Notes: generated from the letters alone by a model not told the origin. A stretch of DNA of 64,000 nt from Nocardioides daeguensis (GCF_019192965.1 NZ_JAHTKU010000003.1:171210-235209), one strand, 5' to 3'; counted from the stretch's first letter, positions 37,101 to 45,116 are shown. Program-made: numbers and translations.

Positions 37101-39787
37101 AGCTGGGTGGCCCGCACGAGGCGCTCGAGCAGCGCCCGCGCCTCGGCCCGCTCCTCGGCCGGGGGCGGCGGCGGCGTGCTCAGCCAGCGCTGCAGCACAC
37201 CGACGGCGATGTCGACGTCGGAGGGGTGCTGCTGGGCCAGGAACACCCGGAACACCGCCCGCTCCAGCTGGGGCGTGCGCTCGAGGTCGGTGATGCCGTA
37301 GTGCCCGAGCACCCGGAGCAGCTTGTCGCGGAAGTGGTCCGGGAACGCGCCACGGTCGGGGTCGAGGCTGCGCAGGTAGGTGTGGAAGTGCTCCCGCGAG
37401 CTGTGCACCCGCAGCTCGGTGTGCCCCTCGTCGCCGGCGGGCCGGTTGCGACTGAGCTCGGCGAAGTCGGCGAAGAGGGCGAGCAGGTCCATCTCGGCGC
37501 GCAGCGCGCCCGGCTCGCGGGTCGCGAGGTGAGTGGCGAGCAGGGTGCCGCGCTGGTCGGGCGCGACGTCGTAGCCGAGGAGCTGGCCGCTGAGTGCGCC
37601 CAGGCAGTCGGTGGCGACGCTCGCCCGGTGCGAGGTCGGCAGGTCGAGGTCGACGGCCGACGCCGCGCCGGCGTCGGCGGCGGCCTCGTCGGCGTCGCCG
37701 GTCGGGTCCAGGCGCACCAGCGGCGCGCCGGTCTCGACCTGGCCGCCGACGCGGACCATCAGCTCCTTGATCCGGCCGGCGAACGGCGCGGAGAGGACGG
37801 TCTCCATCTTCATCGACTCGAGCACCAGCACCGGCTGCCCGGCGGCGACCTCATCACCGACGGCGACCGGGGTGGCGACCACGAGAGCCGGCGCGGGCGA
37901 GCGCACCATGCCGCCCTCGTCGCGGCTGACCCGGTGCATGACGTCGTCGACCTCGACGACGTGGACCGTCCCGTGGGTGGCGGTGACCAGCCGGTAGCGG
38001 TGGCCGTCGAGCGTCAGCCGACCGTGCACGTCGTCGATCCGGTCGAGCACGGCGGTCACGGTGCGCTCGGCACCTCCGCCGGCGACGGTCACGTCGTACT
38101 GCGCCGGTCCGGTCTGCCGCACCGTGAGGGCGTAGGTCGTCCCGCGCAGCTTGAGCTCGATGGTGCGGGACGGGTCGTGCTGGACCTGCGGGCGCCCGCC
38201 CTGCGCAGCCTGCAGGAAGCGGGCGATCTCGGCGCGCTCCTCCTCGTCGTAGGCCTCGATGGCGGCCGCGACGAGCGCGACGCCGGAGTGCCGGGCCGAC
38301 TGCAGCCGGCCCTCGCCGCGGACCCGGTCGATCCAGCCGGTGTCGGCCCACCGCACGGGGGGCTTCGCCCCCCGTGTGCCCCCCGACGAGGCATCGTGGT
38401 CGCTTCGCTCCCCGCTCCCTGCCTCCCGCCGGGCCAGGCTCGCTTCGCTCGCGGGCCCGACGACCTCGGGCTGGTCGAGCAGGTCGAGGATGAAGCTCTT
38501 GTTGGTGGCGCCGCCTTCGATGACGACGGTGGTCTCCCCCATCGCGCGGCGCAGGCGGGCCAGCGCCTGCTCGCGGTCGGCGCCCCACGCGATGACCTTG
38601 GCGATCATCGAGTCGAAGTCGGCGGGGATGACGTCGCCCTCGGCGACGCCGGTGTCGACCCGGATGCCCGGTCCGGCGGGCAGCTCGAGCCGGCTGATCC
38701 GGCCCGGGGCGGGCGCGAAGTCGCGGTCGGGGTCCTCGGCGTTGAGTCGGGCCTCGACGGCGTGGCCCCGCTCGACCGGCCGCTCGCCGGACAGGGGGAT
38801 GCCCCGCGCCACCTGGATCTGCAGGGCGACCAGGTCGGTGCCGGTCACCTCCTCGGTGATCGGGTGCTCGACCTGGAGCCGGGTGTTGACCTCGAGGAAC
38901 GCGAAGGTGCGCTCGCCGGGGTGGTAGAGGAACTCGACGGTGCCGGCGCCGGCGTAGCCGACCGCGTTGGCGAGTCGCTCGGCCGCCGCCTTGAGGTCGG
39001 CGGTCTGGGCGTCCTCGAGCAGCGGCGAGGCCGACTCCTCGATGACCTTCTGGTTGCGGCGCTGCACGGAGCAGTCGCGCACGCCGATCGCCCACGCGGT
39101 GCCCTGGCCGTCGGCGATCACCTGGACCTCGACGTGGCGGGCGTCGGTGACCAGCTTCTCCAGGAAGACCACGCCGCTGCCGAACGCGCGCTCGGCCTCG
39201 TCGCGGGTGCGCTGGTAGGCGTCGGTGAGCTCCTCGGCGGACGTGACCTTCCGGATGCCCCGACCGCCGCCACCGGCGGTGGCCTTGAGCATCAGCGGGT
39301 AGCCGATCCGCTCGGCGCTGGCGAGCGCCGCCTCGAGGCTGTCGACGCCGCCGCGGCTCCACGGCGCCACGGGTACGCCGACCTCCTCGGCGATCAGCTT
39401 CGAGCCGATCTTGTCGCCGAGCCGGCGCATCGCCTCGGCGCCGGGGCCGATGAAGGTGACCCCGAGCCGCGCACACAGCTCGGCGAACGCCGGGTCCTCG
39501 GCCACGAAGCCCCACCCGACCCAGGCCGCGTCCGCCCCGCTCGCGGTCAGCGCCCGCTCGAGGACGGCGAGGTCGAGATAGGGCCGGTCCGCGGCCGCGC
39601 CGAGCAGGTAGGCCTCGTCGGCCTCCCGCACGAAGGCCGAGCCGGCATCGACGTCCGTGTGCAGCGCGATGGTGCGGATCTGCTCGTTCCCGGACGTGGG
39701 CCGGGCGTTGATGTCCCGCACGGCGTGGATCAGACGCATCGCGGCTTCACCGCGGTTGACGATGGCGATTCGCGAGACCGTTGGCAC
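34199..39787 (-). CDS. giant single-chain acyl-CoA carboxylase (BC-BCCP-central-CT), eukaryotic-ACC-like
   Basis: 1862 aa. Biotin carboxylase with ATP-grasp loop LKATAGGGGRGIRK near 165-180 and EVNTRLQVEH; biotinyl domain with the lysine in VLESMKMETV near 659; a long central region; and a carboxyltransferase from about 1240 to the end. The segment RGMHPMVGRRLNLWRLREFD before the CT matches the AC/CT junction of eukaryotic acetyl-CoA carboxylases, not the split Acc/Pcc subunits usual in bacteria. It carboxylates acetyl-, propionyl- or longer acyl-CoA; the substrate cannot be fixed by eye. Residues about 443-480 are an in-frame palindromic-repeat insertion. Convergent with ligD. Confidence 0.9.
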   Translation of the reverse strand: MPTVSRIAIVNRGEAAMRLIHAVRDINARPTSGNEQIRTIALHTDVDAGSAFVREADEAYLLGAAADRPYLDLAVLERALTASGADAAWVGWGFVAEDPAFAELCARLGVTFIGPGAEAMRRLGDKIGSKLIAEEVGVPVAPWSRGGVDSLEAALASAERIGYPLMLKATAGGGGRGIRKVTSAEELTDAYQRTRDEAERAFGSGVVFLEKLVTDARHVEVQVIADGQGTAWAIGVRDCSVQRRNQKVIEESASPLLEDAQTADLKAAAERLANAVGYAGAGTVEFLYHPGERTFAFLEVNTRLQVEHPITEEVTGTDLVALQIQVARGIPLSGERPVERGHAVEARLNAEDPDRDFAPAPGRISRLELPAGPGIRVDTGVAEGDVIPADFDSMIAKVIAWGADREQALARLRRAMGETTVVIEGGATNKSFILDLLDQPEVVGPASEASLARREAGSGERSDHDASSGGTRGAKPPVRWADTGWIDRVRGEGRLQSARHSGVALVAAAIEAYDEEERAEIARFLQAAQGGRPQVQHDPSRTIELKLRGTTYALTVRQTGPAQYDVTVAGGGAERTVTAVLDRIDDVHGRLTLDGHRYRLVTATHGTVHVVEVDDVMHRVSRDEGGMVRSPAPALVVATPVAVGDEVAAGQPVLVLESMKMETVLSAPFAGRIKELMVRVGGQVETGAPLVRLDPTGDADEAAADAGAASAVDLDLPTSHRASVATDCLGALSGQLLGYDVAPDQRGTLLATHLATREPGALRAEMDLLALFADFAELSRNRPAGDEGHTELRVHSSREHFHTYLRSLDPDRGAFPDHFRDKLLRVLGHYGITDLERTPQLERAVFRVFLAQQHPSDVDIAVGVLQRWLSTPPPPPAEERAEARALLERLVRATQLRFAVVGDLARSVRFAWFDQPLVDDERRAVLEGVAAEVAALTDDATPDRDARIAALTAIPEPLVGFLRDRLADGLPGREPLLEVLIRRHYLEYDLHDLTVTSAGEHGDRPVVHAEYATDDKGATRVVSTIGDVAELADPASALGAAITAALTEDHDDVVEIYLRWPDAPADPDRASAEVAKMLAGQDFAARARRVSVAICPSAPQPVDYFTFRRDGGELVEDTLIRGMHPMVGRRLNLWRLREFDVTRLAAPDDVLLYECVARTNPADRRLVAAAQVRQLAVVRDDEGRVIALPHAERAVENCLEAIRRVRTARGREGTKLDVNHVWVTVWPVVDADLDQLTALQGKITPLSEGAGIEEVLAEGRVAGPDGGAPTPLAIRFHAKPGAGVVADVVAPPTEPLAPLDDYAGKVLRARRRGLVYPYELQPVLAGGGTVVEHDLDANGVLVPVDRAPGQNTAGIIVAVVSTPTSLHPEGVTRVVLCGDPLMSLGALSEPECARVIAAIDLAEQMGVPVEWFAVSAGARISMESGTENMDWVAAALRRIVHFTQAGGEINIVVAGINVGAQPYWNAEATMLMHTKGILVMTPDSAMVLTGKQSLDFSGGVSAEDNHGIGGYDRVMGPNGQAQYWVPDLAGAFGVLMAHYDHTYVAPGETGPRRAPSTDPVERDVTSYPHPGADFSTVGEVFSPEHNPDRKKPFDIRTVMRALADADHEMLERWAGMADADTAVVVDTRIGGYPVSLVGIESKPVPRAGFPPTDGPDTYTAGTLFPRSSKKVARAINAASGNRPLVVLANLSGFDGSPESMRNLQLEYGAEIGRAIVNFEGPIVFCVISRYHGGAFVVFSKQLNPGMTVLAIEGSYASVLGGAPAAAVVFAAEVAKRAASDPKVAELQERIDHAQDGERGALVVELAELRAQLRADKIAEVAAEFDGVHDIHRAVRVGSVDEVIAASDLRPKVVEVIERSWRG
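38348..38461 (-). repeat. palindromic repeat element inserted in frame in the carboxylase gene
   Basis: About 114 bases (38 codons) interrupt the biotin carboxylase between ...LLDQPEVV and ADTGW, which are normally almost contiguous. The insert contains a perfect 10-bp hairpin CACGGGGGGC-TTC-GCCCCCCGTG (38354-38376) and two more GCGAAGC cores (near 38402 and 38445). Its peptide is low-complexity, Ser/Gly/Arg-rich (SEASLARREAGSGERSDHD). Composition and palindromes are unlike the flanking codons, as for mobile palindromic elements that survive inside genes. Confidence 0.75.
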
Positions 39788-39898
39788 GTTCTCGACCCTT
39801 CCATCTCGCGACGCGCACGGGACAGCGCGGATCCCACAGGCTTGGTGGCGAATCGTTGTGGGATCCGTCCAGCGGCGAGCGGTCGAGGCGCCGACCGG

Positions 39899-40594
39899 TC
39901 AGCTCGCCCGGCTCCGGTCGGGCCCGGGCGGGCGCCAGCCCACCCGGGCGGCGGCGCCCACGGCCGCCACCTGCGAGCGCACGTCCAGCTTCGCCAGGAT
40001 CGACTTGACCTGCGTGCGCACCGTCGCCTCGGCGACGACACAGGTACGCGCGATGTCACGCACCTGCGCACCGTCCATCAGGGCCCCGAGGATCTCCCTC
40101 TCGCGCGGGGTGAGGTGCTCCAGCCGGGCCCGTAGCCTCCGGGCCTCCTCGCGATCGCGCAGCGCGGCTTCGACCAGCTCCGCGCGCTCGGCGGCGGCCA
40201 TCGCCGGGAGCCCGTCCCGGACGCGGCCGACGGCGGCCAGGACCTCCTCGAGACAGCCCGTCGTCGGTACGACGGCCTTCGCCCCCCGCCGCAGGCACTC
40301 TCCCCCGCGGCGCCGACCATCGGTGAGGGCGACGACCGACACCCCCGCGCCGGCCAACGGGGCGACCAGACGGATGCCGTCGCCGATCCGGCCCAGGTCC
40401 AGGTCGAGCAGCACCACGCGGGGCACCGAGCGCAGCACGCACGCCAGCACGGACGCGAGCGTCGCCCGCGAGTCGGCGAGGTTGATGCGCTTGACCAGGT
40501 AGCCCTCGTGAGCCAGGGTCGCGGCGACCGACTCCGCGAAGAGCACGTGGTCCTCGACGATCGTCAACCGGGTCGGCCGCGCGCCCGCCGTCAT
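39899..40594 (-). CDS. LuxR-type response regulator
   Basis: 231 aa. Receiver domain: TIVEDHVLFAESVAATLAHEGY, phospho-Asp in VVLLDLDLGRIGDG, and later RGAKAVVPTTG. After a helical linker (AAAERAELVEAALRDREEARRLRARLE) comes the GerE HTH, LTPREREILGALMDGAQVRDIARTCVVAEATVRTQVKSILAKLDV. No kinase gene adjoins, so it is an orphan regulator here. It is encoded upstream of the carboxylase gene on the same strand with a 111-base gap. Confidence 0.85.
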   Translation of the reverse strand: MTAGARPTRLTIVEDHVLFAESVAATLAHEGYLVKRINLADSRATLASVLACVLRSVPRVVLLDLDLGRIGDGIRLVAPLAGAGVSVVALTDGRRRGGECLRRGAKAVVPTTGCLEEVLAAVGRVRDGLPAMAAAERAELVEAALRDREEARRLRARLEHLTPREREILGALMDGAQVRDIARTCVVAEATVRTQVKSILAKLDVRSQVAAVGAAARVGWRPPGPDRSRAS

Positions 40595-40662
40595 GCGTGC
40601 TTCCCGTCATCCACCGCAGGCGCTCCCGTTCGACGCTCCTACCGGTGGCCTACTGCCAGACC

Positions 40663-40701
40663 CGCCGTGGGGGTGAGTATGCGCGCATCACCCTCACGGC
40701 G
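40663..40701. terminator. strong stem-loop between yihY-like gene and LuxR gene
   Basis: CGCCGTGGGGGTGA pairs with TCACCCTCACGGCG (14 bp, one wobble) around an 11-base loop. It lies 3' of the membrane-protein operon, read on the minus strand, and is probably its terminator; it also precedes the LuxR gene. Confidence 0.7.
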
Positions 40702-40742
40702 CCAGCACCTCGGGTGCGGCGTACCCCATTCTTGCCGGCCGG

Positions 40743-41789
40743 TCAGCTCCGTCGGCGGGAGTCGGTGGGCGCTCCGCCCCGACCCGGCTCACCCTGCCGT
40801 CGCGGTGGTTCCGCGCGGTCCGGTACCCGCTCGCCGGGGAGGGTGTCCGCCTTGACCGCATGCCGCTCCCCGAGGGGTCGCGGCGGCCCGACAGTGGTGT
40901 CCGTGACGGTCTGCTGCTCGGCCTCGGCGTTGACCTCGGCTCCGAGGAGGACGACGAACATGGTGAGCCACAGCCACAGCAGGAGGATGACGACACCAGC
41001 CAACGCGCCGTAGGTCTCGTTGTAGGAACCGAAGGAGTTGACGTAGAGCGAGAACCCGAGGCTCGCGACGACCCAGATCACGGTGGCGACGCTCGCGCCG
41101 ACCGAGACCCACGACAGGCGGGGGTCGTCGCGGTCGGGTGCGAGCCGGTACAGGAGTGCGAGCATCACCGTCATGACCGCGACGAGCCCGAGCCACCGGA
41201 GGCCCTCGAGCAGCCACCGCTGCGGCCCGGAGCCGATGAGGTCGTCGAGCACGGCGGGCGCCGCGGCGACCAGGGTCAACGCGACCACCACGAACACGAT
41301 GGCACCGAGGGTCAGCCCGAGCGAGAGGAGCTTGCGCTTGACGAACCCCCGGGTCTCCTCCTCGTCGTAGGCCACGTTGATGGCCGTCACCATGTTGCCG
41401 ACACCGCCCGACGCGCTCCACAGGGCGAGAACGAGGCTCACGATCAGCCCCAGCCCGAGCGACTGCTGGGGCGTGGAGGCGATGGCTCTCAGCTGGTCGG
41501 TCAGCAGGGAGGTCGCATCCGCCGGCAGTGCTCGGCCCAGGTCGCGCACCTGGGCCTCGACGTCCTGCGGGTCGCGGACCAGCCCGTAGAGCAGGACCCC
41601 GGCGATCATCGCGGGGAACAGGGCGAGGAAGGAGTAGAAGGCCACGCCGGCCGCCATGAGCGGCACCTGGTCCGCCTTCGCCTCCCGCCACGCACGCCGG
41701 GTGATCTGCCACCACCCGCGGGGCGGGATCTCCACGGGAGTCTCCGCTCCCGCCCCCGGGTAGTCGGCGTCGCGGTCGTGGTTCGTCAT
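40743..41789 (-). CDS. YihY/BrkB-family inner-membrane protein
   Basis: 348 aa, about six transmembrane helices. The family opening ARRAWREAKADQVPLMAAGVAFYSFLALFPAM and the SASGGVGNMVTAINVAYDEEETRGFVKRKL block are diagnostic. Homologues were once called ribonuclease BN but are now regarded as membrane proteins of unknown, possibly transport, function. The C-terminal 60 residues are charged and disordered. Last gene of a four-gene operon; its start overlaps the preceding stop by 4 bases. Confidence 0.88.
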   Translation of the reverse strand: MTNHDRDADYPGAGAETPVEIPPRGWWQITRRAWREAKADQVPLMAAGVAFYSFLALFPAMIAGVLLYGLVRDPQDVEAQVRDLGRALPADATSLLTDQLRAIASTPQQSLGLGLIVSLVLALWSASGGVGNMVTAINVAYDEEETRGFVKRKLLSLGLTLGAIVFVVVALTLVAAAPAVLDDLIGSGPQRWLLEGLRWLGLVAVMTVMLALLYRLAPDRDDPRLSWVSVGASVATVIWVVASLGFSLYVNSFGSYNETYGALAGVVILLLWLWLTMFVVLLGAEVNAEAEQQTVTDTTVGPPRPLGERHAVKADTLPGERVPDRAEPPRRQGEPGRGGAPTDSRRRS

Positions 41790-42394
41790 GTTCCCGGGGC
41801 GTCGTCGCGGACGTGTTCGGCCGAGGTGCGTCCTTCCTCCTTGATGCTCTGGGCCGAGTCCTGGACCGACGCCTTCAGCTGGTCGGCCGCCTCGGCGGCA
41901 CTCTCCTTGAGGTCCTCGCCGACCTGTTGCCCCATGGCCTTGGCCTCGTCGACGAGGCCGTGCTCCTGGGCGGCCTCGGTCAGCCGTCGGGCTGCTGCGG
42001 TCTCGGCCTCGGAGGCCGGAACGAGCGCGGACACGACCATGCCGGCCCCGAACGCGATGAGTCCCGCCGCCAGCGGTGCGCCCTGGGTTCGGGTCTCGAC
42101 GGCGTGCACGGCGCTCTGGGCAGTCCCCTCGACGCCGTGGACGGCACCGGACGCGGTGTCGGAGAGGGTGCTGACCGCACTCCTTCCCGTGCCCGCCGCG
42201 CTTTGCGCACCGCTCTCGGCCGTACCCATCACGCGGTCCTTCACCGAGGTCACTCGTCCACGCAACGACGCCTTGCGGCGCTCGATGAGTCGGCTCGGCG
42301 CCACCTTGTCGTAGAGCTCGTCGACATCGCGGGAGAGCTCTCGACGGGTGCCGGCGATCTCCGCGCTCATTCGGGCTTCATCTGCTTCGCCCAT
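41786..42394 (-). CDS. DUF3618-domain membrane-associated protein
   Basis: 202 aa from ATG 42394 with AAGGAGG 7 bases upstream. The N-terminus (SAEIAGTRRELSRDVDELYDKVAPSRLIERRK) is the DUF3618 motif; one hydrophobic segment (AGLIAFGAGMVVSALVP, about 125-141) is followed by an amphipathic helix rich in Ala/Glu/Lys (EAAQEHGLVDEAKAMGQQ). The gene overlaps the preceding holin-like gene by 28 bases. Family function unknown; the trio with a holin-like protein and YihY recurs in actinobacteria. Confidence 0.8.
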   Translation of the reverse strand: MGEADEARMSAEIAGTRRELSRDVDELYDKVAPSRLIERRKASLRGRVTSVKDRVMGTAESGAQSAAGTGRSAVSTLSDTASGAVHGVEGTAQSAVHAVETRTQGAPLAAGLIAFGAGMVVSALVPASEAETAAARRLTEAAQEHGLVDEAKAMGQQVGEDLKESAAEAADQLKASVQDSAQSIKEEGRTSAEHVRDDAPGT

Positions 42395-42957
42395 TGCACG
42401 TCCTCCTTCAGGGTCCGCTGGGTGGTCTCCAGCGTCGGGTTCATGGTCATGAGCTCTCGGCGTCCGGTCTGGGCGAGCAGCGCGGCCGCGACGGCCCACA
42501 GGACGCCGACGATGAGGGCTGCCCAGCCGAGGTCCATCCAGCTGCCGAGCAGGAACATCAGTGCCAACGACACGAACAGGAGCATGAGGTGAGCGGCGAC
42601 GCCGGCACCGGCGAGGAAGCCGGCGCCCTTGCCGGCCTTGGCCGCCTCGGTCTTCGCCTCGGCCTTGGCGAGGTCGAGCTGCTGCTTGACCAGCGTGGTG
42701 AGGTCGCCGGCGATGTCGCCGACGATGTCACCGAGCGACCGGGTCTCCCCGGGACCGGCAGGCAGGTCGGGGCGCTCCTCCAGATGGGCCCCGCCCCGGG
42801 GGACGCCGGGTGGGGCAGCGTCCCGTGCTCCGGACAGGTCGGCCGTCGGTGGCGGCGGCATCGCGGCGTCCGGGGCGCTGGACGGCATCCCTGCCAGCCG
42901 GTCGCCCAGCCGCTCGCCCCGCCCGCCCGGGGCATCGGTGGGCGGCTGCATGCTCAC
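42367..42957 (-). CDS. phage-holin-superfamily (DUF1469-like) membrane protein
   Basis: 196 aa. A Pro/Gly-rich disordered N-terminal 70 residues leads into SLGDIVGDIAGDLTTLVKQQLDLAKAE, the usual opening of this family, and two helices (about 105-128 and 133-158: LMLLFVSLALMFLLGSW, ALIVGVLWAVAAALL). Family knowledge: membrane proteins of unknown role that share a fold with holins but are chromosomal. Overlaps its neighbours by 4 and 28 bases. Confidence 0.8.
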   Translation of the reverse strand: MSMQPPTDAPGGRGERLGDRLAGMPSSAPDAAMPPPPTADLSGARDAAPPGVPRGGAHLEERPDLPAGPGETRSLGDIVGDIAGDLTTLVKQQLDLAKAEAKTEAAKAGKGAGFLAGAGVAAHLMLLFVSLALMFLLGSWMDLGWAALIVGVLWAVAAALLAQTGRRELMTMNPTLETTQRTLKEDVQWAKQMKPE

Positions 42958-43772
42958 GGCATCCCCCCGGTCGGGCCGGTGCCCGTCGCCGGCGGCGGCG
43001 TGCCCGCGGGCGGGGTGGCGCCGGGTGAGAGCGGGTCCAGGGGGGCGCCCGTGCCCGCGACCGGACTGGCCGTCCCTGCCAGCGGCCCTGCGGAACCGGA
43101 CCCGGGCGCACCGGCCGACGCGGTCCCTGCCGGCGCCCCGGTGTGCGTGTCGCTGTCGTCGCTGCTGGCCTGCTGAGCGCCTCGCGTCAGCCGGCCGGCG
43201 ACGACGCCGGCGACGAGCGAGCCCAGCAGGAACGTCCCGGGGCGCCGCCGGGCGAAGCCGCGCACCTGGTCGAGGAGCTCCGCCGGCTGGCGCCCTTCGA
43301 GCTGGGAGCGCAGGGCTCGTGCCCTGTCGGCAACCTCACCGACCAGCTCCCGCGCGGGACCTCCGTGGCTGGGCTCGCCGCGCACCATGCGGTCGAGATC
43401 GTCGCCGAGCTCGCGGAGGACGCCGACGAGCCGGTCGAGCTGGGTACTGGACTGCTCCTCGAGCTGGAGGCGGGCGTCGTCGAGCAGCTGGCTCGCCTGG
43501 GTCCTCGCCTCCCCCACGACGCTCTGCGCCTCACCCTTCGCCACCTCGGCGACGTGCTGCGCCTCCTGTCTCGCGGTGCCCGCCGCGGCCTGCGTCTGTT
43601 CCTTGACGCCACCGCCGCCACCGCTGTCACCACCACGCTGCGTTCCGCTCGTGGCGCCGCTGCTGTCGCTCTGCGTGCCGCTGCCGCTGCCGGTCCCGGC
43701 GTAGGCGCCTGCCTGGGCATCGCCCGGGTTGTCCGGGTCGAGCGCCGAGGCTCCCAAGTCGTACGTGCTCAT
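42954..43772 (-). CDS. hypothetical protein with long amphipathic helix and one TM segment
   Basis: 272 aa from ATG 43772 (GGGAGG 8 bases upstream). Ser/Gly/Thr-rich disordered N-terminus, then a long coiled-coil-prone helix (TARQEAQHVAEVAKGEAQSV...LLDDARLQLEEQSSTQLDRL, about 68-110), a short membrane segment (GTFLLGSLVAGVVAGRL, about 185-201) and an Ala/Gly/Pro-rich tail. First gene of the operon with the holin-like, DUF3618 and YihY genes; probably an envelope or stress protein. No family name is certain. Confidence 0.72.
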   Translation of the reverse strand: MSTYDLGASALDPDNPGDAQAGAYAGTGSGSGTQSDSSGATSGTQRGGDSGGGGGVKEQTQAAAGTARQEAQHVAEVAKGEAQSVVGEARTQASQLLDDARLQLEEQSSTQLDRLVGVLRELGDDLDRMVRGEPSHGGPARELVGEVADRARALRSQLEGRQPAELLDQVRGFARRRPGTFLLGSLVAGVVAGRLTRGAQQASSDDSDTHTGAPAGTASAGAPGSGSAGPLAGTASPVAGTGAPLDPLSPGATPPAGTPPPATGTGPTGGMP

Positions 43773-43809
43773 GCGCGGTTCCTCCCTTCGATCGTCGAGT
43801 GCATCGGAG

Positions 43810-43833
43810 GTACCCGCGACGGGCGAAACATGC
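43810..43833 (-). promoter_or_regulatory. SigB-like (general stress) promoter of the envelope operon
   Basis: On the minus strand GCAT-N14-GGGTAC fits the actinobacterial SigB consensus GNNT-N14-16-GGGTAY exactly. The -10 element lies 38 bases before the ATG at 43772. Confidence 0.5.
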
Positions 43834-43851
43834 GCACTGCAACCAAAGGTG

Positions 43852-43865
43852 CCCCCACGTGGGGG
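43852..43865. promoter_or_regulatory. perfect 14-bp palindrome CCCCCACGTGGGGG
   Basis: Perfectly self-complementary with a CACGTG core, located 19 bases upstream of the SigB-like -35 region and downstream of the AraC gene end. Could be an operator or a small terminator stem for the AraC transcript. Confidence 0.45.
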
Positions 43866-43976
43866 ACGACCGAGGCCTGTCGGCGCCGGGTCTCCGGCTC
43901 GTCTCCTCGATCCCGGCGGGGCCATCGGCTGTCACGACGCGTGGACCCCGACCCGGTCCGCGCCGAGCCGGCCCGC

Positions 43977-44966
43977 TCAGCGCTTGAGCGTCTGGGACGG
44001 GAGCTCCTGGTAGGCCGCGCGATAGGCCTGGGCGAACCTGCCGAGGTGGAAGAAGCCCCACTGCGCCGCGACGTCGGTGACCGACACCGTCGCGGGGTCC
44101 GCGGCGAGCAGGTCGGCGCGCGCCCGGGCGATCCGTGCGCTCCGCAGCCGCTCGAGCGGCGTCATGCCGAGCTCGCGCTGGAACGCCTCCTGCAGGGTGC
44201 GGGCCGAGACGCCCGCGTGCCGGGCCAGCTCGGCCAGGCGCCAGGCGCGCTCGGGCTCGGCCTCGATCAGGTCGACCACCGTGCGGACCACGCGGGGACA
44301 GGAGGTCTCGGGCGCGGCCACGGGCCGCCGGTTGTTGGGCTGGGCCGAGAGCAGCCCGGCGATGAGGGTCTGCTCGAAGTGGGTCGAGGCGAGGGGCGAG
44401 CGGAACAGGGCGCCGCCGGCCTCGATGTCGTCGAGGGCGAGGTGGACCAGGCGCAGCCAGGCGCGGGTGGCCGGCGTCTCCAGGTCCATCGCCGGGGTGA
44501 AGACCACGGGGGTCGGCTCGTCGCCGTCGGCGCCGAGCTCCTCGACGGCGCGGCGCCGGAGGTAGACGAGCAGCTGCTCGCACCCGTCGCTCCACACCAT
44601 GTCGACGGCCTCGGTCGGCGAGCCCACCGACGCGCGGCTTCGGGAGGAGGCCACGACCTGGTCCCCGACGCGGACCCGCGCGGTGCCCCGCAGCGGGACC
44701 TGGACCAGGAAGAAGTCGTCGAAGGTGCCGGGCGTGATCCGGACCTCGTCGCCGTAGCGGAGGTAGTTGAGGCTGACGTCGGCGCCGATCGAGGCCGAGC
44801 TGTGCACCATGTCGAGCCGGCCGTCACGGCGGGTCAGCTCGAGCCGGTGGGCGCAGAAGCGCTCGCCGACCTCGCGGCGCGCCTCATCGACGTCCGCCGT
44901 CTCGATCTGGCGGTGCTCGGCGAGCAGCGTCCGGGTCACCTCTGCTCCTTCGGTCGGCTGGCCCAT
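43977..44966 (-). CDS. AraC/XylS-family transcriptional activator (first of two)
   Basis: 329 aa. N-terminal AraC-binding-like sensor domain (SLNYLRYGDEVRITPGTFDDFFLVQVPLRGTARV split over about 85-120) and a C-terminal double HTH (WRLAELARHAGVSARTLQEAF; VSVTDVAAQWGFFHLGRFAQAYR). This layout is that of regulators of aromatic-degradation genes such as XylS and NphR. Divergent from the SDR-FMO-flavoprotein operon, whose promoter holds 20-bp-spaced direct repeats; it is the likely activator. Confidence 0.87.
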   Translation of the reverse strand: MGQPTEGAEVTRTLLAEHRQIETADVDEARREVGERFCAHRLELTRRDGRLDMVHSSASIGADVSLNYLRYGDEVRITPGTFDDFFLVQVPLRGTARVRVGDQVVASSRSRASVGSPTEAVDMVWSDGCEQLLVYLRRRAVEELGADGDEPTPVVFTPAMDLETPATRAWLRLVHLALDDIEAGGALFRSPLASTHFEQTLIAGLLSAQPNNRRPVAAPETSCPRVVRTVVDLIEAEPERAWRLAELARHAGVSARTLQEAFQRELGMTPLERLRSARIARARADLLAADPATVSVTDVAAQWGFFHLGRFAQAYRAAYQELPSQTLKR

Positions 44967-45055
44967 TGGCGCACCTCTCCGGCGTGCATGTCAATGCCCG
45001 CACGATCGTCACGGGCAAGCCACACCGCCCGGCGGGGGCGGATCTGCGATCCGTC

Positions 45056-45116
45056 GCGGTTCGCGGACGCCGGCCGCGCTTTCCGGATAGTGCGCGCTCG
45101 CCGGCATGTCTACGTT
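45056..45116 (+). promoter_or_regulatory. AraC-type direct-repeat operator and -10 of the SDR-FMO operon
   Basis: Half-sites GCGGTTCGCGGACG (45056) and GCGCTTTCCGGATAG (45076) start exactly 20 bases apart. A TANNNT -10 element, TACGTT at 45111-45116, begins 20 bases after the second site, so the site overlaps the -35 position. The same arrangement occurs before the cyclase-ior operon. Confidence 0.6.

Noticed and set aside
34295..40135. 1946-codon open frame on the plus strand
   Set aside because: It is the antisense shadow of the carboxylase gene; its translation is Arg/Gly/His-rich without domains, as expected for the complementary frame in high-G+C DNA.
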